Source of the DNA: Prevotella sp.
Lineage (GTDB): Bacteria; Bacteroidota; Bacteroidia; Bacteroidales; Bacteroidaceae
Assembly: GCA_017556145.1 (NCBI GenBank)
Contig: JAFZCU010000128.1
Coordinates: 1-43,266 of the forward strand
Reading direction: 5' to 3'
DNA length: 43,266 nt
Part shown: positions 40,890 through 43,266 of the stretch, piece by piece
Position numbering within the stretch: the first letter of the stretch is position 1
Layout: each line of letters starts with the position of its first letter
Notes under the pieces: model-generated
The model's input: the letters and a program-made list of their open reading frames with translations, nothing else
Databases searched by the model: none
Told to the model about the DNA's origin: nothing
Translations under genes and position numbers: made by a program

Positions 40890-40912
40890 TGTTTACTTTT
40901 GTACAGTAAACA
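40890..40912 (+). promoter_or_regulatory. -7 box TACTTTTG inside an 8-bp inverted repeat (promoter/operator)
   Basis: TGTTTACT (40890-40897) and AGTAAACA (40905-40912) are exact complements separated by 7 nt. The -7 box TACTTTTG (40894-40901) lies within, so a repressor bound here would block transcription of the secreted protein at 40939. Confidence 0.6.
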
Positions 40913-40938
40913 ATTGGTATTAACAAATATGACAGTGT

Positions 40939-41625
40939 ATGAAATTAGCAATCAGTTTTAGGTGTTTAATAACGTGTGCCGTTATTCTGTTCCCCTTTTC
41001 GTTAGTAAATGCCCAATCGCAATTGATAAAAGAACTATCAGATGCGATTATTACCCAAGTTGGTTCTTTTATAGATAATCCCAATCATCATGCCAATACT
41101 GTAAAAATATATAGTGCAATTCAAGATGCAAGAGGAATAGTTGATGAACTTTACAATGAGGCATTGGTGTCTAATCATCCTCAAGCAAGTGTAGATTTTC
41201 CTTATTTAGGAAGGACTAAATGTGTACTTAATTGTCTTGACTTCATAACTGCCAATATAGCAGGGCATTCAAGAGGAGGAATAGAGTCCGCAGAATGGGA
41301 ACAATATTTTCATCCACTTCTCATACAATTTGGATGGACTTGTGAGATTATTCATACAACATCTGAAATTGTGTTTTATGAATATGCAAGAGAGAATTTC
41401 AAAATGGTATTGGCAAAGAATATCAGACCAAAGAAAGAGGGTGGGGATTATAATGCTAATTCATTTTCATGCTATGTCTGGATACCCAGTACCAAAGAAC
41501 ATCATGCATTCCTTAAACGTGTAGTCTTTGGGGGTGATTATCAGTTTGTCGAATTTGGTGATGATGAAAATCGATATAGAAAAATTTCAAAGGTTTCTTC
41601 TAAGAGGGGTTCGAATCTTGATTAA
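40939..41625 (+). CDS. secreted protein of unknown function
   Basis: A 228-residue exported protein. The signal peptide MKLAISFRCLITCAVILFPF is followed by SLVNAQ with cleavage after NA or NAQ. The mature part has helices (LIKELSDAIITQVGSFID), a Cys pair region (GRTKCVLNCLDFITANIAGHSRGG) and WTCEIIHTTSEIVFYEYAREN. No family recognised. AT-rich compared with the housekeeping genes. It is preceded by a promoter embedded in an inverted repeat and by TATTAACA 13 nt before the start, and followed by a strong terminator. Confidence 0.75.
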   Translation: MKLAISFRCLITCAVILFPFSLVNAQSQLIKELSDAIITQVGSFIDNPNHHANTVKIYSAIQDARGIVDELYNEALVSNHPQASVDFPYLGRTKCVLNCLDFITANIAGHSRGGIESAEWEQYFHPLLIQFGWTCEIIHTTSEIVFYEYARENFKMVLAKNIRPKKEGGDYNANSFSCYVWIPSTKEHHAFLKRVVFGGDYQFVEFGDDENRYRKISKVSSKRGSNLD

Positions 41626-41629
41626 TTAA

Positions 41630-41663
41630 TAATAAAGGTGCGACAATTATCGCACCTTTATTA
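41630..41663. terminator. bidirectional intrinsic terminator
   Basis: TAATAAAGGTGCGA (41630-41643) and TCGCACCTTTATTA (41650-41663) form a perfect 14-bp stem with loop CAATTA. A/T-rich flanks provide U-tracts on both strands. It separates the convergent genes ending at 41625 and 41681. Confidence 0.9.
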
Positions 41664-41680
41664 ATATATCATAGGGCATC

Positions 41681-42217
41681 TTAATAGCTCCAGATACTTG
41701 TACCGGAGTAATTGCTTCGATGTTGTGTTGTTGTATTTCCGTATGAATCTGTGTAACTCGAAGATGAACCTATACTACGTCCATAAACATCATTGTAAGT
41801 CGTTGATCTGTTTCCATAGCCATTTGAATAGCTGTTAGAAGAGCCTACGCTTCTGCCATAAGGATCAGAATAGGTCGTAGAAGTGTTACCATAGCTGTCC
41901 GTATAACTTCTTGCTGTACCTGTTGTGTGACCATAAGCATCACGGTGAGTCGTTGTGGAGTAACCGTAGTTGTCGGTGTAGGTTGTCGAGGTGCCGATGG
42001 TCTGACCATACTGGTTCCTGTGAGTAGTCGTTGTGTTTCCATAACCATCATAGTACGATGAGGAGGTGCCAGTTGTCTGCCCATATTGATTGCGATGGGT
42101 ACTGGTAGAGTTACCAAAACTATCGGTATATCTTGAAGAAGAACCGATGTTGTAATACTGAGCGTTTGCTGCGATGGCGAATACGACTGCCATCAGGGTC
42201 ATCATTAACTTTTTCAT
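41681..42217 (-). CDS. secreted tandem-repeat protein (six 25-residue repeats)
   Basis: A 178-residue exported protein. The signal peptide MKKLMMTLMAVVFAIAANAQ is followed by six tandem 25-residue units from residue 25 of the form G(T/S)SxSYxDxYGNxTTTxRxxYGQ(T/S)x. The repeats are rich in Tyr, Ser, Thr, Gly and Asn, with almost no hydrophobic core, so a surface fibre, adhesin-like or glycosylated filler is plausible. At DNA level this is a 75-bp period over about 41696-42145, with clear divergence between units. No anchoring domain is seen. Function unknown. Confidence 0.75.
   Translation of the reverse strand: MKKLMMTLMAVVFAIAANAQYYNIGSSSRYTDSFGNSTSTHRNQYGQTTGTSSSYYDGYGNTTTTHRNQYGQTIGTSTTYTDNYGYSTTTHRDAYGHTTGTARSYTDSYGNTSTTYSDPYGRSVGSSNSYSNGYGNRSTTYNDVYGRSIGSSSSYTDSYGNTTTQHRSNYSGTSIWSY
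41696..42145 (-). repeat. 75-bp tandem repeat, six units, in the secreted protein gene
   Basis: Six units of 25 codons each, with conserved codons for YGQ, TTTHR and SYTDSYGN. Units one and two are closest to each other, and units four to six form a second group. Confidence 0.8.
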
Positions 42218-42328
42218 AATTCTAATTTTTTAAACTGTTAATACTAAATTTTGTTGTTCTTTGCCTCTTTATACCCGAAAATATCAAAAAGTAACCACCT
42301 AAAACAACTTTTTTTTCATTTTTTGATG

Positions 42329-42336
42329 CAAAAATA
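42329..42336 (-). promoter_or_regulatory. -7 box TATTTTTG for the repeat-protein gene
   Basis: CAAAAATA on the plus strand, about 110 bp upstream of the start; the leader has TATTAACA 18 nt before ATG. The rest of the gap 42218-42472 shows no gene. Confidence 0.45.
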
Positions 42337-42431
42337 ATAAGATCGGCCTTCAAATCCATGAAAATATGAATAACAAGCCTTGTGAAAACCACTTTCTTTG
42401 CTGATTTCTTGCATAATTCGATATTATTTCT

Positions 42432-42439
42432 TATATTTG
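42432..42439 (+). promoter_or_regulatory. -7 box TATATTTG for the TPR protein
   Basis: TATATTTG followed by CCC, 33 bp before ATG 42473. Confidence 0.5.
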
Positions 42440-42472
42440 CCCTATAAAACTGAAACTATATAATACGGTGAT

Positions 42473-43266
42473 ATGAATAAATATAAGATTCGCTATAAAA
42501 TATTATCAGTCTGCTTATTTGAGATTATCTCATTAAATATGTGGGGACAATATTCTGACGTGAGCATGGAACTGGCGAATTCATTGTCTTCTATGGCAGA
42601 TTTTTATAGTTCAGCCGATAATTACACAAAAGCAATTGAGCTTGAAAAACAATCCTTAGAGATTAGACGAGAACTCTTTGGTGACCATAGTTCTGAGTAT
42701 ATTCTGTCTGCTTCTACTCTTGCAGGGTACTTTTTTAATGTGGGTGATTTTAAAAATGCAGTAAAGTATGGGGAAGAGATAATTAGATTATATGCAGAAC
42801 TAGCTGGGAAAGAAAATGATGAGTACACGGTTCTTTTGTCAATTCTGGTAGAATATCATCACAAAAATGGGACGTACCAAAAAATGATAGAATATCAGAT
42901 AGAAATGATTGATCTTTATGAAAAGATGTATGGTGAAGATATTCAGCATTATGCTTTCAATCAAGCAGTTCTGTCACAATTCTATTCTGATATTGGAGAC
43001 TACCCTAATGCAATTGAAGCTGCAGAAAAGAGTGTTGCAGTATATCGTAAAAATAATGAGACAAAGGACTTGAATTACATGCTTGCATTGAATAATCTCG
43101 CTGATCTTTATTATACAAGAGGTTTTCTTAATGGCGAAGATAAAAGTAGAAGCATTAAAATGAAAGAAGAAGTTGTTGGTATAGCTGCAGAAAACTATGG
43201 AAGGGATAATATAGAGTATGCCAAATGGTTGAGCAATTACGCCTTATACTATCTTAATGCAAATGG
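42473..43266 (+). CDS. tetratricopeptide-repeat protein, 3' end outside the window
   Basis: ATG 42473 opens 264 codons that run off the end. The N-terminus MNKYKIRYKILSVCLFEIIS then LNMWGQ looks like a signal peptide ending in the GQ typical of Bacteroidetes exports. The rest is kinesin-light-chain-like TPR repeats of about 42 residues (SSMADFYSSADNYTKAIELEKQ, AGYFFNVGDFKNAVKYGEE, SQFYSDIGDYPNAIEAAEKS, NNLADLYYTRGFL). In Prevotella relatives such arrays often precede a CHAT protease-like domain, which would lie downstream and cannot be seen. AT-rich, like the accessory region around it. Confidence 0.8.
   Translation, partial: MNKYKIRYKILSVCLFEIISLNMWGQYSDVSMELANSLSSMADFYSSADNYTKAIELEKQSLEIRRELFGDHSSEYILSASTLAGYFFNVGDFKNAVKYGEEIIRLYAELAGKENDEYTVLLSILVEYHHKNGTYQKMIEYQIEMIDLYEKMYGEDIQHYAFNQAVLSQFYSDIGDYPNAIEAAEKSVAVYRKNNETKDLNYMLALNNLADLYYTRGFLNGEDKSRSIKMKEEVVGIAAENYGRDNIEYAKWLSNYALYYLNAN

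Noticed and set aside
1-43266. tRNA or rRNA genes
   Set aside because: No cloverleaf-like segment with a CCA end or rRNA-like stretch was noticed in the gene gaps.

Overview
The window looks like a chromosome segment of a Bacteroidales bacterium, most likely a Prevotella relative. The signs are promoters of the TAnnTTTG type with almost no Shine-Dalgarno sites, Bacteroidetes-specific families (DUF3822, DUF5053, DUF5606, long NusB, OstA-like LptD) and familiar gene orders such as nusB-yajC-ybbR-coaE. This placement is inference from gene content; no search was run.

Layout. 1-8.2 kb: three tandem ROK-family sugar kinase copies, the first two broken by in-frame stops, running into a tightly overlapping menaquinone operon (DHNA-CoA thioesterase, menF, menD, menB, menC, menE; no menH). 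8.2-10.1 kb, minus strand: a small protein, then a 135-bp segment bounded by an 11-bp inverted repeat and full of hairpins, then a reverse transcriptase. This resembles a retron or other defence-RT cassette. 10.3-18.0 kb: aroB, a large outer-membrane beta-barrel protein, and the minus-strand operon nusB-yajC-ybbR-coaE, with coaE fused in frame to DUF5606. 18.1-22.1 kb: rplY, pth, an S4-domain protein, a Ca/Na exchanger, then a preQ1-I riboswitch candidate directly before the queuosine genes yhhQ and queF. 22.1-32.3 kb: a lipoprotein, oadA-type decarboxylase, HD hydrolase, LptD, a CPA2 antiporter, pepT and a small secreted protein. 32.5-37.4 kb: dnaG, cls, rsmD, DUF3822 and a 32-residue membrane protein.

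37.4-43.3 kb is AT-rich and accessory. It holds a 526-bp inverted-repeat element built from an iterated 8-mer, an AbiE-type toxin-antitoxin pair with a small third ORF, a DUF5053 gene with operator-like palindromes, a phosphoribosyltransferase-like gene, two secreted proteins (one made of 25-residue repeats) and the start of a TPR protein.

Four signals cut across the map. Long near-perfect palindromes sharing a GGGGACAGG core lie in frame inside dnaG and cls. Imperfect 7- or 8-nt tandem tracts lie next to promoters, in leaders and inside menC. A TATTAACA motif recurs upstream of several start codons. The strongest candidates for an undescribed system are the RT cassette (8.2-10.1 kb) and the 526-bp iterated element (37.5-38.1 kb).
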